The notes: generated by a model not told the origin, from the letters alone. A stretch of DNA of 64,000 bases from a virus (IMGVR_UViG_3300025030_000076:1-64000), one strand, 5' to 3'. Numbered from the stretch's first letter, positions 39,295 through 46,811 are shown. Program-made: numbers and translations.

Positions 39295-40045
39295 ATCCAT
39301 GTTCCTCTGCATATTCGCGCATGATTTCGGTGAGGTCAGGCTTGCTGGATTTCCATTTACCGTTTTTATTCATCGCTTCTTGGTTGCCTTGCGCCTTCCA
39401 GCGTTTCAAAATCGCCTCGATGTACTTCCAGTTCCGGACGTTGTTTTTCACGGCTTCTGTAATGGCATCACAGACCCATTTGGGGCCGTAAGTCTTTTCA
39501 GCATCTTCCAAGAAGTCAGCAGATACTTTAGTCAATACACCAATCTCGCGTTGGTAAACTTTGAAAATGTCTTGAGTTACGTCCTCCTCCTCAATCTTTG
39601 AAGTAGTCTCTGCTGTAGTCTCTGTTAAGGAAAGTTCGGATTCGGACGTTCCATCGTCCGTTTTCGCACTTTCCGTTCGTTCGTTTTCAGACGAACGGAG
39701 CCAGCTAATCCACTCGTTTTCTAGAGTTTCCCAAAGGATTAGGTAATGAGTGGTTGGTGCGCCGTTGAATTTCTTTATTTGTGTTTCAGCCACACCCATC
39801 AATACAAGTGTCTCGGTTGCTTTTCGATGCCCGTATCTGGTAAGACAAAGTTCCTTTTTCCAGTCCTTATCTGACTTTGCTATCCACCCGCCCATTGTTG
39901 ATCTTGATGTCCAGTAGAGCAATTGAGATAGCATCATTGCCGCCTCAAGTGATCCTGTGAACTCGACAAACGGGCGGTGAACCGTAATAACATTATCTTG
40001 CCCTGTCATCGAAATAAGGGTTTGAAGTAGTGGGTTCTTGCTCAT
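39278..40045 (-). CDS. DnaD-like replisome organiser (255 aa)
   Basis: Start MSKNPLLQTLISMTG (40045) follows AGGAGAGCAC. The N-terminal winged-helix-like part includes KELCLTRYGHRKATETLVLM. After an acidic linker the DnaD-type domain reads FKVYQREIGVLTKVSADFLE and ITEAVKNNVRNWKYIEAILK. It probably opens the origin and recruits the helicase loader encoded just after it. Confidence 0.75.
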   Translation of the reverse strand: MSKNPLLQTLISMTGQDNVITVHRPFVEFTGSLEAAMMLSQLLYWTSRSTMGGWIAKSDKDWKKELCLTRYGHRKATETLVLMGVAETQIKKFNGAPTTHYLILWETLENEWISWLRSSENERTESAKTDDGTSESELSLTETTAETTSKIEEEDVTQDIFKVYQREIGVLTKVSADFLEDAEKTYGPKWVCDAITEAVKNNVRNWKYIEAILKRWKAQGNQEAMNKNGKWKSSKPDLTEIMREYAEEHGYGNAF

Positions 40046-40251
40046 GTGCTCTCCTGTTCCAGCGCGGCGGCGAGTTCCACGATCTTCGTGATCGGCTGTT
40101 TGCAAACGATACAGATGTACCCGCCGTGGCCATCACGGTCTACGCCGTGCCTGTTCCGCCAGCCGTGCTCCATGCACCAGAAGGCGCGGGGCGGGCTGAT
40201 GCGAATGCTCTCCATTCGCGTTTTGAGTGTTTGGTCGATATATGCCAACAT
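40042..40251 (-). CDS. small Cys-containing protein (69 aa)
   Basis: MLAYIDQTLKTRMESIRISP, then CMEHGWRNRHGVDRDGHGGY with CIVC, a zinc-binding pattern. Overlaps the DnaD-like start by ATGA. Unknown. Confidence 0.55.
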   Translation of the reverse strand: MLAYIDQTLKTRMESIRISPPRAFWCMEHGWRNRHGVDRDGHGGYICIVCKQPITKIVELAAALEQEST

Positions 40252-40698
40252 TGGTCAATCCTTTCTCATGTAGCAAGTCACGCCCACTCGACTAAGCCAA
40301 ACGCCTGTTTTCAAGAGACTGCAAGACCCGCTTGCTCGGTGACCTATGCTCCCCTTGCCGCTCGCTAGAATTACGTTGTCGTCGGTAGCGATAAGAGACA
40401 ACTCACACGGCAGGGGTGGTAGCGGGCTGGTAGGGGCTTGTTTGTCTCTGGATGTTCTGCAACTTCGGCATACTTATCGAGAATTGCTAACGGCTATACA
40501 GCCCAAGCACCCTTTCGACCAGCCCGTAATACCTTATGTTTTGCCCCGCCGCTCCGGGGCTGTTGCTGGTGGAACCGCCAGCAGGGTTATGTAGTGGTTC
40601 ATACTGGTCGGTGGGGGCGGCGGCCAGCCGGCGGTTGCAATCATCTGTGTAATCTAATCAGATTAGATTTGCCAGCATGCCGCCGGTCACGCTTGTGG
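40252..40698. other. gene-free region beside replication genes; possible origin
   Basis: These 447 bases hold no convincing gene. Visible elements: AGAGACA (40394-40400) with TGTCTCT (40443-40449) enclosing two GGTAGCGGG/GGTAGGGGC units; a GCCCC/GGGGC hairpin near 40540-40560; and the AATCTAATC-A-GATTAGATT palindrome (40651-40669). Position next to the DnaD-like and loader genes suggests an origin or control region. Confidence 0.4.
40651..40669. promoter_or_regulatory. 19-bp palindrome
   Basis: AATCTAATC, central A, GATTAGATT: both 9-base arms match perfectly. It is an operator- or initiator-type site. Confidence 0.6.
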
Positions 40699-40890
40699 CT
40701 AAAGTCCGGGGTCTGCGTCGGAGAAGTCGTCAAACTCTTGGGTGTAGATAGAATATTGCTGCCCAGTTCCCAAGGGATGAACAAGATCGCCATACTCTTC
40801 TTCGGTGATCTCTATCCATAAATTACCAAATGGCGGATCGTCAAAATCCCTTGCTGTTACTTTTCCTGTATCAATATTCATCCAATACAT
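40699..40890 (-). CDS. small acidic protein (63 aa)
   Basis: MYWMNIDTGKVTARDFDDPP continues to LWIEITEEEYGDLVHPLG and an acidic FDDFSDADPGL. Unknown small phage protein. Confidence 0.55.
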   Translation of the reverse strand: MYWMNIDTGKVTARDFDDPPFGNLWIEITEEEYGDLVHPLGTGQQYSIYTQEFDDFSDADPGL

Positions 40891-40950
40891 GTCATCCTTC
40901 TTTCATGTTCGCGCCGGTGGTACGCGGAGTGGCTTAGGTAGTGCGAAGGC

Positions 40951-41154
40951 TCACGGCGTGTTGCCCGCTTCACCGCCATACTCGGCTTGAAGTTTCGCCT
41001 GGGCTTCTTTCAAAAGCGCGATTGCTTCATCAACAGTTTTCGCGCCTGTGATAGTTGCTTCATAGTTGAAACCCTTTGTATTCTTTTCAACTTTTACATT
41101 GATACGTGCGCCGTCATTATCTGAGTGGTGATAAATATGTTGTTCTTCCATCAT
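40951..41154 (-). CDS. small hypothetical (67 aa)
   Basis: MMEEQHIYHHSDNDGARINV, a beta-rich middle FNYEATITGAKTVDEAIALL and a helical end. Unknown. Bases 40891-40950 between genes show nothing clear. Confidence 0.55.
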   Translation of the reverse strand: MMEEQHIYHHSDNDGARINVKVEKNTKGFNYEATITGAKTVDEAIALLKEAQAKLQAEYGGEAGNTP

Positions 41155-41176
41155 GTCCTTCTTTCATGTTTGCCCA

Positions 41177-41210
41177 CCCCAGCGCGGCGAGCCAAGAAAC
41201 CGCGCTGGGG
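41177..41210. terminator. long perfect hairpin below recT
   Basis: CCCCAGCGCGG (41177-41187) and CCGCGCTGGGG (41200-41210), 11 of 11. No T run follows on the minus strand, so it may protect or process mRNA rather than terminate. Confidence 0.5.
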
Positions 41211-41220
41211 GATGATAGGG

Positions 41221-42333
41221 TTATAAAAGTTTTGGGCTTTCCGGTTCTGCGCTCACGGCTTCCATCTGGAAATCATGGGCAAGCACAATCCTGGCGGCTT
41301 CGACTTTCTCGTTCAGGATGGATTTTTCAATCACATAATCGAGTTGCTCTTTGGTCAACTCGCCCATAAACTTCTCTTTGCCGCCTTTGACTTTGACGAC
41401 AACCTGCTTCGCTTCGTCGTAGGTCATGGGGTGCAAGTCGGTTTCGGGTGGAAAATCTTTATCCAAATCGCCAGTGATGTCCTCCGGCTCTGCCTGTGCA
41501 GACAGGTCTTGCGTCACCGGAATATCCTCTGCCTCCACGTCAATCGGCTCATCTGCCCTCAATGCTTCCCTGAGTTGCGGAGAGTGTTCGATGCCGCTCT
41601 TATCCGCCCAATTCAAAAGCGCACGCAGGACGGTTTTCATTTCCATCGTGGGGCGCTTCTTTGGGTCTTTCCAGTTTGGGTTTTTTATCTTCCCGTCGTC
41701 GTCTAAATAGTCTTTGACATAGTTCATGGCGTGTTCTTCGATCTCGACGCAGGACATATAGACGGACTTCTCAAACCCCTTCGTGGTCTTGTAGTAGCCA
41801 AGCCAGCCTATTACTTTCTTGCCCTGGTCGCGTCGCACAGTGACATTGCGGGAATATGCGGCGTTATAGGATTGCGGCTGACCCATAAATCCATTTTCCT
41901 CCTGTACCGCGTGCAGTCCGGTCAATGGGTTTTCAAACACCTGCTGGCCTTCATAGATCGGCGCAACGTTGATGATCCAGTACTTGTTCGTTCGCATAGC
42001 GAGGAAGTAAACCCCAAAATAATGAGGCTGAAATTGCGCTTCCTTGATCCACTTCGGGGTCTGCCCTTTCGGGGCAATGTTTCGATTGCGAGGGATAAGC
42101 CATGCCTGTTTTACGGCGGGGTCACAGGATAAACCGAGAGACGCGGCGCGCAAGGCGGCTCTATGAATGCTCTGCGGCGTGCATTGCATCAAGTCCTCTG
42201 TGGAGGACGCGGCAATGATTACGCTTTGCACATAAGGCGCGGCATCTTTTCCAAGCAGGTTGACAAAATCCTGGAAGTTGTCAGGCTGGCGGAGGTATTC
42301 GGTAACTGGATTTTTTACGATTGCATTTTGCAT
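41221..42333 (-). CDS. recT: RecT-family single-strand annealing protein (370 aa)
   Basis: Start MQNAIVKNPVTEYLRQPD (42333) follows AAAGGAATAAAC. The RecT core includes STEDLMQCTPQSIHRAALRA, ASLGLSCDPAVKQAWLIPRN, FQPHYFGVYFLAMRT and RPTMEMKTVLRALLNWADKS. The C-terminal 110 residues are acidic. It promotes annealing in phage recombination. No RecE-type nuclease gene is adjacent; the DEDD exonuclease at 30921 is 10 kb away. Confidence 0.85.
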   Translation of the reverse strand: MQNAIVKNPVTEYLRQPDNFQDFVNLLGKDAAPYVQSVIIAASSTEDLMQCTPQSIHRAALRAASLGLSCDPAVKQAWLIPRNRNIAPKGQTPKWIKEAQFQPHYFGVYFLAMRTNKYWIINVAPIYEGQQVFENPLTGLHAVQEENGFMGQPQSYNAAYSRNVTVRRDQGKKVIGWLGYYKTTKGFEKSVYMSCVEIEEHAMNYVKDYLDDDGKIKNPNWKDPKKRPTMEMKTVLRALLNWADKSGIEHSPQLREALRADEPIDVEAEDIPVTQDLSAQAEPEDITGDLDKDFPPETDLHPMTYDEAKQVVVKVKGGKEKFMGELTKEQLDYVIEKSILNEKVEAARIVLAHDFQMEAVSAEPESPKLL

Positions 42334-42358
42334 GATGTTTATTCCTTTCTTTCTGTGA

Positions 42359-42577
42359 TTAGGGTTCAATTTCAGGCACACTTGCGAACCACTCCGCCGA
42401 TCCAAAGACGGGAGGCGGTTGCGGCGCTCGTGCGGCGGCTCGCTCGGCTCGCTCCCGACTCAATGTGCGGGATAGGTGCGCCCATTCGCTCAGGTTCTCG
42501 TCGCAGTCGTCCGCTTCAAATGCGGCATGTGCGTAGAGTTCCAGGAATATCAACTCGAAATAATCGTTGTCGGTCAT
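42359..42577 (-). CDS. small acidic hypothetical (72 aa)
   Basis: MTDNDYFELIFLELYAHAAF, then an Arg/Ala-rich helix SRERAERAAARAP. Upstream of recT, overlapping the previous gene by four bases. Unknown. Confidence 0.55.
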   Translation of the reverse strand: MTDNDYFELIFLELYAHAAFEADDCDENLSEWAHLSRTLSRERAERAAARAPQPPPVFGSAEWFASVPEIEP

Positions 42578-42912
42578 GATCGCACCGCTTTCAGCAATCG
42601 GCGCATTCCCTCTGTGTCGTTTGCCAGGATAGCGTCAAAAAACGGGAGGCGTTTTTCAAGTTTGGCACGCTGGGGGTCTGCGTAAATGTGCGCCTTGATC
42701 TGCTCGCGCTCCATCTCGAAGCGGGCGAGTGTCGCCTGATGAGTGGCAGCTTCTTTGGCCTGCCCCGCCTTGAGATAAACAGTTATCCAGCCGCGGAGCG
42801 TCTTGATCTCTCTGTCGAGAATGTCAAGCTGCTCCTGCGGCGTGATCTCGCGTACAGGAACCTGCGCGAGGGAGATACGTTCGATTGTTTTGGATTTGTA
42901 GGGATGATACAT
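42574..42912 (-). CDS. helical early protein (112 aa)
   Basis: Start MYHPYKSKTIERISLAQVPV (42912) has GGAAAGG upstream. Long helices with QEQLDILDREIKTLRGW and a C-terminal RLLKAVRS. It may be a recombination accessory next to RecT. Not recognised. Confidence 0.55.
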   Translation of the reverse strand: MYHPYKSKTIERISLAQVPVREITPQEQLDILDREIKTLRGWITVYLKAGQAKEAATHQATLARFEMEREQIKAHIYADPQRAKLEKRLPFFDAILANDTEGMRRLLKAVRS

Positions 42913-42952
42913 TCTTGCCTTTCCGCCCTTTCCCATTTTCCACGAGTTGTGG

Positions 42953-43031
42953 TAAGATGGAGAAGAGCCTAATCCCGGAGAAGGATGATTGCTCAGTTGC
43001 CTGCCCGTCATTCACGTGACGGGCTTTTTCT
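42953..43031 (+). ncRNA. candidate small RNA with extended -10 and terminator
   Basis: TGG-TAAGAT (hexamer 42953-42958) is followed by a GAGC/GCTC plus AATCC/GGAT fold. A terminator comes next, GCCCGTCA (43003-43010) with TGACGGGC (43017-43024), then TTTTT. It faces against the leftward early genes. Confidence 0.45.
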
Positions 43032-43068
43032 ATTCTATCACCAACATGACGCTGGCGATGTGTTTTGG

Positions 43069-43284
43069 TTACGCTTCCCCTTCCGCCTCCTTATCTGATG
43101 GATAGTATATATTCATCCATAAATTAATTGTTTGGTGGCTAACCCCGATGATCGCCGCGGCCCGTCTCAGCGAGTAACCTTTCTTTAGCAGGCTGCGCGC
43201 CCGCTTTGCATATTCGCGGCGGGTCTGTTCATATTCATTTCCCAGCACGCGGCGGGAGTGGGGGGTGGGGTATTTTTTTTCCAT
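43069..43284 (-). CDS. helix-turn-helix regulator (71 aa)
   Basis: The HTH is LLKKGYSLRRAAAIIGVSHQ followed by TINLWM, after a Lys/Arg-rich N-terminus. It is the first gene of the leftward early operon, with a promoter directly upstream. It may regulate the divergent 43291/43374 promoters. Confidence 0.7.
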   Translation of the reverse strand: MEKKYPTPHSRRVLGNEYEQTRREYAKRARSLLKKGYSLRRAAAIIGVSHQTINLWMNIYYPSDKEAEGEA

Positions 43285-43290
43285 GTCCTG

Positions 43291-43319
43291 ATATTACTAC
43301 GCCTTGATTGTGTTGTCAA
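43291..43319 (-). promoter_or_regulatory. leftward early promoter
   Basis: On the minus strand TTGACA (43319-43314), 17 bases, TAATAT (43296-43291), then the 43284 gene. Confidence 0.65.
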
Positions 43320-43373
43320 GTAAATTTACTGTCATTTTTGTAACTTCTTTATAAACCAGTTTAGTAAACGCCC

Positions 43374-43403
43374 TTGACAAATTCAATGTTCCTGCTTTAT
43401 AAT
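43374..43403 (+). promoter_or_regulatory. rightward promoter ahead of the cassette array
   Basis: TTGACA (43374-43379), 18 bases, TATAAT (43398-43403). It serves three small genes and, with no terminator recognised before 44066, possibly the cassette array. Confidence 0.7.
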
Positions 43404-43428
43404 CCTGGTATAGAAAAGGAAAACGCAC

Positions 43429-43695
43429 ATGAACAAATTCGAAGAATTGCATGGTAGTCAAACACAAACTATCGCGGCGCTGGAAGCGGAGAATGCGAAA
43501 CTGAGGGAGTTTGTCAGTAAATTTTCTGACAACTTCAGCGATTGTGATTACTGTAATGGCAAAGGCGTTTTTTCGGATGATATGATTGAGTGCCGCGTCT
43601 GTAACGGGACCGGAAAACACATAACCTCAATTGGTGTGATGTTCGTGGAATTACCTGAAGAAGCCCGCGCCCTTCTCGCCCAGGAGCCAGCATGA
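43429..43695 (+). CDS. coiled-coil plus DnaJ-type zinc motif protein (88 aa)
   Basis: A short coiled coil (TIAALEAENAKLREFVSKF) is followed by CDYCNGKG and CRVCNGTG, the CxxCxGxG pairs of DnaJ-like zinc centres. It could be a small chaperone-like or nucleic-acid-binding adaptor. First gene of the rightward operon. Confidence 0.65.
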   Translation: MNKFEELHGSQTQTIAALEAENAKLREFVSKFSDNFSDCDYCNGKGVFSDDMIECRVCNGTGKHITSIGVMFVELPEEARALLAQEPA

Positions 43696-43850
43696 CCCGC
43701 CTCACCTTCGACCCTCCCTCCGAATCCCCGGACGGCGATCCCGTCTGCCGGATATGCGATCACGAGATGGAGTACAACCCACTCACCCGCGAGTGGGAAT
43801 GCGTCCAGGATCACGACGCGCTGGAAAACGAAGATGAAATACCGACCTGA
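43692..43850 (+). CDS. small CxxC protein (52 aa)
   Basis: MTRLTFDPPSESPDGDPVCR leads into CRICDHEMEYNPLTREWEC, a zinc-ribbon-like unit. ATGA overlap with the preceding gene. Confidence 0.6.
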   Translation: MTRLTFDPPSESPDGDPVCRICDHEMEYNPLTREWECVQDHDALENEDEIPT

Positions 43851-44028
43851 TCTCACGGACTACCTGCCTTGCATCGAAGCACTTGCAGATAAATTGAATG
43901 AGGATGCGATCTACAAAATGAGCAGGACTGATGCGGTAAAAATCGCCCTGGAAAAGGCACTTGAGAAAGTCGTGCCTGATGTTGTAATAAACAAAAAGCG
44001 GAAAAGGTACATCAAGCTGGATTTTTGA
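43834..44028 (+). CDS. small hypothetical (64 aa)
   Basis: MKYRPDLTDYLPCIEALADK, a helical middle with AVKIALEKALEKVV, and a basic KKRKRYIKLDF end. Last gene before the cassettes. Unknown. Confidence 0.6.
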   Translation: MKYRPDLTDYLPCIEALADKLNEDAIYKMSRTDAVKIALEKALEKVVPDVVINKKRKRYIKLDF

Positions 44029-44035
44029 AAATGAG

Positions 44036-44072
44036 TGCGACGATGTACACTCCGCTCATACCCTAGTTAGAC
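44036..44072 (+). other. left boundary of the cassette array (attI-like or partial attC)
   Basis: A GAGTG/CACTC inverted repeat is followed by GTTAGAC (44066-44072), which fits the GTTRRRY core. Downstream, every cassette begins at such a core. No clear RYYYAAC partner was found, so it could be an insertion site or a worn attC. Confidence 0.4.
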
Positions 44073-44114
44073 CCCTGTCTTGCTGGCAGGGTATCACCCA
44101 AAAGGAGAAAAAAC

Positions 44115-44402
44115 ATGAGCGCAGCAAGTGATTTGATTGAACGAATGGAACGCGAAACAGGTCTGCGGATTGATTCTGATGACCCAAACAATATGGCAAT
44201 GGCTGGTTTATTCGGCGCAGTTGCCCGCATGATGGGCAAGTCAAGCCACGATGAGCGCGATGATGTTGTGGCTGGTCTCTTGGTCATGCACCAAATGACC
44301 CCAGAGTATCGCAATGAACAAGAGAGTAAACAAATGATTGCTTCTCTTTTGTCCAGTGGTCTCTCCCCTGATGATATTCGCAATATGTGGGGCGGGGTCT
44401 AA
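44115..44402 (+). CDS. cassette 1 protein (95 aa)
   Basis: AAAGGAG precedes the ATG. Helical protein: MSAASDLIERMERETGLRID, then DERDDVVAGLLVMHQMTPEY. The stop TAA lies inside the GTCTAAC half-core of attC1, typical of integron cassettes. Unknown function. Confidence 0.7.
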   Translation: MSAASDLIERMERETGLRIDSDDPNNMAMAGLFGAVARMMGKSSHDERDDVVAGLLVMHQMTPEYRNEQESKQMIASLLSSGLSPDDIRNMWGGV

Positions 44403-44487
44403 CAAACGCTTGCAGTGGACTTGGCGGTACGGTGTGTCTTTTTGCGAAGGTTACGAACCGCCAAGCCACTAAAGCGAACCGTTCGGC
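44397..44487 (+). repeat. attC-like site 1 (91 bp)
   Basis: GTCTAAC (44397-44403) and GTTCGGC (44481-44487) ends. Inner arms GTGGaCTTGGCGGT and ACCGCCAAGCCAC pair with one unpaired A, as in true attC hairpins. Confidence 0.75.
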
Positions 44488-44519
44488 GGCTACCTTGCCA
44501 GCCGAGAAGTGAGAAATAA

Positions 44520-44753
44520 ATGGGTATTTATGAATGTAGTTGTTTGCCAGCAAATCTAAGCCCAAGCGGTGAATTTGAGTTGTGCGAAGTTTGCCGCCTG
44601 GAAGAAGAAAACGAAGATGATAACGCCGCCGAACAAAGCCTGCACCTGACGCTTGGGAGTCTGCGCCTAAAAAAGCAGTTTCCAAGCCGAAAGTTTTATC
44701 CACATCTCAAACCTTATCCAAGCCCACCAAGCGCAGGTAAAGCACACCGTTAG
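44520..44753 (+). CDS. cassette 2 protein (77 aa)
   Basis: MGIYECSCLPANLSPSGEFE with CEVC; the rest is basic and runs through attC2 to a stop at its right core. RBS AAGTGAG upstream. Possible zinc-binding N-terminus; the attC-coded tail may be non-functional. Confidence 0.55.
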   Translation: MGIYECSCLPANLSPSGEFELCEVCRLEEENEDDNAAEQSLHLTLGSLRLKKQFPSRKFYPHLKPYPSPPSAGKAHR

Positions 44754-44755
44754 GT
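44628..44755 (+). repeat. attC-like site 2 (128 bp)
   Basis: GCCGAAC (one base off RYYYAAC) and GTTAGGT ends. Arms ACCTGaCGCTTGG and CCAAGCGCAGGT pair with one unpaired A. Confidence 0.7.
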
Positions 44756-44760
44756 GGCTT

Positions 44761-45387
44761 ATGGCTAAATTTGATACGAAGTTTGCACACGCAAGAGAAG
44801 ATTGGGAAACTCCCGATAGTATCTTCAAACCGTTGGAGGCTGAATTTGACATCGTGATTGATGTTTGTGCTTCCGAGCATAACAAGAAGTGTTCACTAAG
44901 ATATACCATTGAGGAGAATGGTCTTTTGCAAGATTGGTCACAGTGGCATGCGTGTTGGATGAACCCGCCATTTGGTCGGCAATCTGTGTGGGTCAAAAAG
45001 GCTTACACGGAAAGCCTGCGAGGAGCAACGGTTGTCTGTCTACTTCCTGCCCGCACTAATACTAATTGGTGGCACGACTTTTGCATGAAAGGCACGGTTC
45101 GCTTTTTGCGTGGTCGTCCCATCTTTGTCGGAGCCAAACATGGTTTACCCCAGCCGTTGGCTGCTGTGATGTTGAGCGCCAGTGTGCTCGCGGCCGCATT
45201 GGTCAGGGTCAGAATGTTTGTGGCGGGTGGGATGATTGCCGCCGCCGTGATGTGCATTGTCATATTCCAGCCACCTAACACATGCGTGCAGTCGGACGGG
45301 GCTTACTGTGCGTGCAAAGAAGGGTTATCCTTCACGGTGGCGAATGGCACAAATTATTGTCTTGCGTGCGGTCAGCCCCGCCGCTAA
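44761..45387 (+). CDS. cassette 3: phage-type Dam N6-adenine methyltransferase (208 aa)
   Basis: DWETPDSIFKPLEAEFD, DVCASEHNKKC, WMNPPFGR and LLPARTNTNWWHDF match the phage Dam family, with NPPF as the catalytic motif. The family region ends near residue 135. A hydrophobic stretch follows (VRMFVAGGMIAAAVMCIVIF), then a CxC/CxxC tail encoded within attC3. The hydrophobic segment does not look like a normal Dam C-terminus, so a frameshift or fusion is possible. Confidence 0.75.
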   Translation: MAKFDTKFAHAREDWETPDSIFKPLEAEFDIVIDVCASEHNKKCSLRYTIEENGLLQDWSQWHACWMNPPFGRQSVWVKKAYTESLRGATVVCLLPARTNTNWWHDFCMKGTVRFLRGRPIFVGAKHGLPQPLAAVMLSASVLAAALVRVRMFVAGGMIAAAVMCIVIFQPPNTCVQSDGAYCACKEGLSFTVANGTNYCLACGQPRR

Positions 45388-45402
45388 CGCAAGCCGTTAG
45401 CT
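45273..45402 (+). repeat. attC-like site 3 (130 bp)
   Basis: ACCTAAC (45273-45279) and GTTAGCT (45396-45402), both fitting consensus. Arms CGGaCGGGGCT and AGCCCCGCCG with one unpaired A. The loop encodes CAC and CLAC. Confidence 0.8.
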
Positions 45403-45425
45403 GGCACTTTGCAAAGGATGTAATT

Positions 45426-45590
45426 ATGAGTATTGTCAGACCGCACGGAAGCAGTACCAAGATTTTTCGTGAACTACGTAAAACAAGATGTATTTTTTGT
45501 GGGTTCGGCGTGAAACTTGTTGTCAGGAAAACTGGCAACAAAGTCGAGAAAGTATGTCCGAAGTGTGGCAGGAAGTTTCAGAGGTCATGA
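45426..45590 (+). CDS. cassette 4: small zinc-ribbon protein (54 aa)
   Basis: Start MSIVRPHGSSTKIFRELRKT (45426) has AAAGGA upstream. CIFCGFG and CPKCGRK give a full zinc ribbon. It ends just before attC4. Confidence 0.7.
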   Translation: MSIVRPHGSSTKIFRELRKTRCIFCGFGVKLVVRKTGNKVEKVCPKCGRKFQRS

Positions 45591-45594
45591 AGCG

Positions 45595-45684
45595 GGCTAA
45601 CAAATGCGTGCAGGCGACATGGGTGGGCGGCGGTCAAAATCGGACAGTCATAGCCACCCATGCGCCTAACGCAAGCCGTTCGGC
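45595..45684 (+). repeat. attC-like site 4 (90 bp)
   Basis: GGCTAAC and GTTCGGC ends (each one base off). Arms GGCGaCATGGGTGG and CCACCCATGCGCC pair with one unpaired A. Confidence 0.75.
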
Positions 45685-45713
45685 GGCTACCTTATAGCCA
45701 GAAGGAGCAAACA

Positions 45714-45983
45714 GTGAAAATTTTAGGTGATACTATCGTGTGTAAGATCATGCACTCTCAATACTGTTTTTCGTGTGGTCGCCATTTGGCAACTGCCAAA
45801 ACAACCAAAGCCACCGAAAAGATTGTTTTGAAAAATGGCGGCTCGATCCGTAAAGATGGTTTTTATCGTGCGTACTGCGCGTCCCATGTGCCGCCCAACA
45901 CGGCGTGCAGCGGATTGGCGGATGAATTATTACCCGGTATTGCGTTGCCCGAATGGATTTTGAGAAATCCCGCCAACCGCTAA
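45714..45983 (+). CDS. cassette 5 protein with CxxC (89 aa)
   Basis: GTG start at 45714 after AAGGAGCAAACA. CFSCGRH followed by a basic middle and YCASH could bind zinc. The C-terminal 28 residues are encoded by attC5. Unknown. Confidence 0.6.
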   Translation: MKILGDTIVCKIMHSQYCFSCGRHLATAKTTKATEKIVLKNGGSIRKDGFYRAYCASHVPPNTACSGLADELLPGIALPEWILRNPANR

Positions 45984-45998
45984 CGCAAACCGTTAGCC
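45893..45998 (+). repeat. attC-like site 5 (106 bp)
   Basis: GCCCAAC and GTTAGCC, both consensus. Arms CGGaTTGGCGG and CCGCCAACCG with one unpaired A. Confidence 0.8.
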
Positions 45999-46022
45999 CG
46001 CTCTTTCGGGCAAGGAAAATCA

Positions 46023-46136
46023 ATGAACAAGAAACGAGAACTAATATTTATCACAGTATGGCTGGCTGGAGTCATAGGTTTGGTTTTGGTTGTATTACAG
46101 CTTCGCCAAATTTGTCCGTGTTGGTGGCTACCATGA
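46023..46136 (+). CDS. cassette 6: tiny membrane protein (37 aa)
   Basis: MNKKRELIFITVWLAGVIGL plus a further hydrophobic run ends at a CPCWW tail. AAGGAAAATCA precedes the ATG. One TM helix. Confidence 0.6.
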   Translation: MNKKRELIFITVWLAGVIGLVLVVLQLRQICPCWWLP

Positions 46137-46140
46137 AGCG

Positions 46141-46265
46141 GTCTAACAATGCGTGCAGTTGACGGCGGGAAGGCTCCCGGCTGTACATGCAACGCCTACC
46201 AATTAGAGAACTTCGGTTGTAAATGTGGTGCGGCAACCCGCCGCAACTAACGCAAACCGTTGGTG
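46141..46265 (+). repeat. attC-like site 6 (125 bp)
   Basis: GTCTAAC and GTTGGTG (right core degenerate). Arms GTTGaCGGCGGG and CCCGCCGCAAC with one unpaired A. The loop holds a 33-aa frame (46149-46250) with CTC and CKCG. Confidence 0.75.
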
Positions 46266-46290
46266 CGGACTTAGTTAGGAAAGGTAAAAT

Positions 46291-46524
46291 ATGTATCTAA
46301 AACTCATGAATGATTACGAGGAAGAATTGAGACTAGCAGGAAGAAAAATTAAGGTAAACGATCATTTTGCAAGGTTTGATTTTGCAAGTTGGCTAGATAG
46401 ACAAGCCGCCCAACAACCGCTTGCACAGCCGACTGGTTGCTGGGCGTGTGGCGATAAAGGTATCATCCGCGCCGATGGTATCGCTATCAACTGTTCGGTT
46501 TGCAATCCCGCAACCAGCCGCTAA
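46291..46524 (+). CDS. cassette 7 protein with zinc-ribbon tail (77 aa)
   Basis: The helical N-half (MYLKLMNDYEEELRLAGRKI) comes before attC7. The C-half CWACGDKG...CSVC is encoded inside attC7. RBS AGGAAAGG. Unknown. Confidence 0.65.
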   Translation: MYLKLMNDYEEELRLAGRKIKVNDHFARFDFASWLDRQAAQQPLAQPTGCWACGDKGIIRADGIAINCSVCNPATSR

Positions 46525-46538
46525 CGCAAGCCTTGGGC
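46408..46538 (+). repeat. attC-like site 7 (131 bp)
   Basis: GCCCAAC and CTTGGGC (first base of right core changed). Arms around CTGGTTGC / GCAACCAG. Confidence 0.65.
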
Positions 46539-46558
46539 GGAAGCCCTGCAAGGTAAAC

Positions 46559-46759
46559 GTGAAAGAAAGTTTTTGTGAATGCAATCACCCCCAAAGGTTT
46601 CATGGTACGCACTTGTCTGATGATACTTATGATGGTGCTTGCGTGCGTCAAACCTGCAAATGCCGTAAATTCCGCCCAACAAAGCGTGGGCTTTGGGCGT
46701 GGGCTAATTATCGTATTGGTGAATTTGTGTGGTCTTGCCGAGCGTGGTTGGATGTATAA
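46559..46759 (+). CDS. cassette 8: Cys-rich protein (66 aa)
   Basis: GTG start (46559) after AAGG. CECNHPQRFHG and CVRQTCKCRKF form a C-C-H...C-C-C pattern, also seen in cassette 12 (CQYCKHSIDEH, GICDCNH). Probably zinc-binding. Confidence 0.6.
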   Translation: MKESFCECNHPQRFHGTHLSDDTYDGACVRQTCKCRKFRPTKRGLWAWANYRIGEFVWSCRAWLDV

Positions 46760-46790
46760 ATCGCCAGCCAGTAATGCAAGACCATTGGAC
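46674..46790 (+). repeat. attC-like site 8 (degenerate, 117 bp)
   Basis: GCCCAAC left core is clear; the right end ATTGGAC has one change and the inner arms pair poorly. Confidence 0.5.
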
Positions 46791-46811
46791 AGTGCGCTGT
46801 AAGGAGTAGAA

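Noticed and set aside
45282-45425. Upstream extension of the cassette 4 protein
   Set aside because: It runs backwards through attC3; the ATG at 45426 has a good ribosome site and starts the zinc-ribbon sequence.
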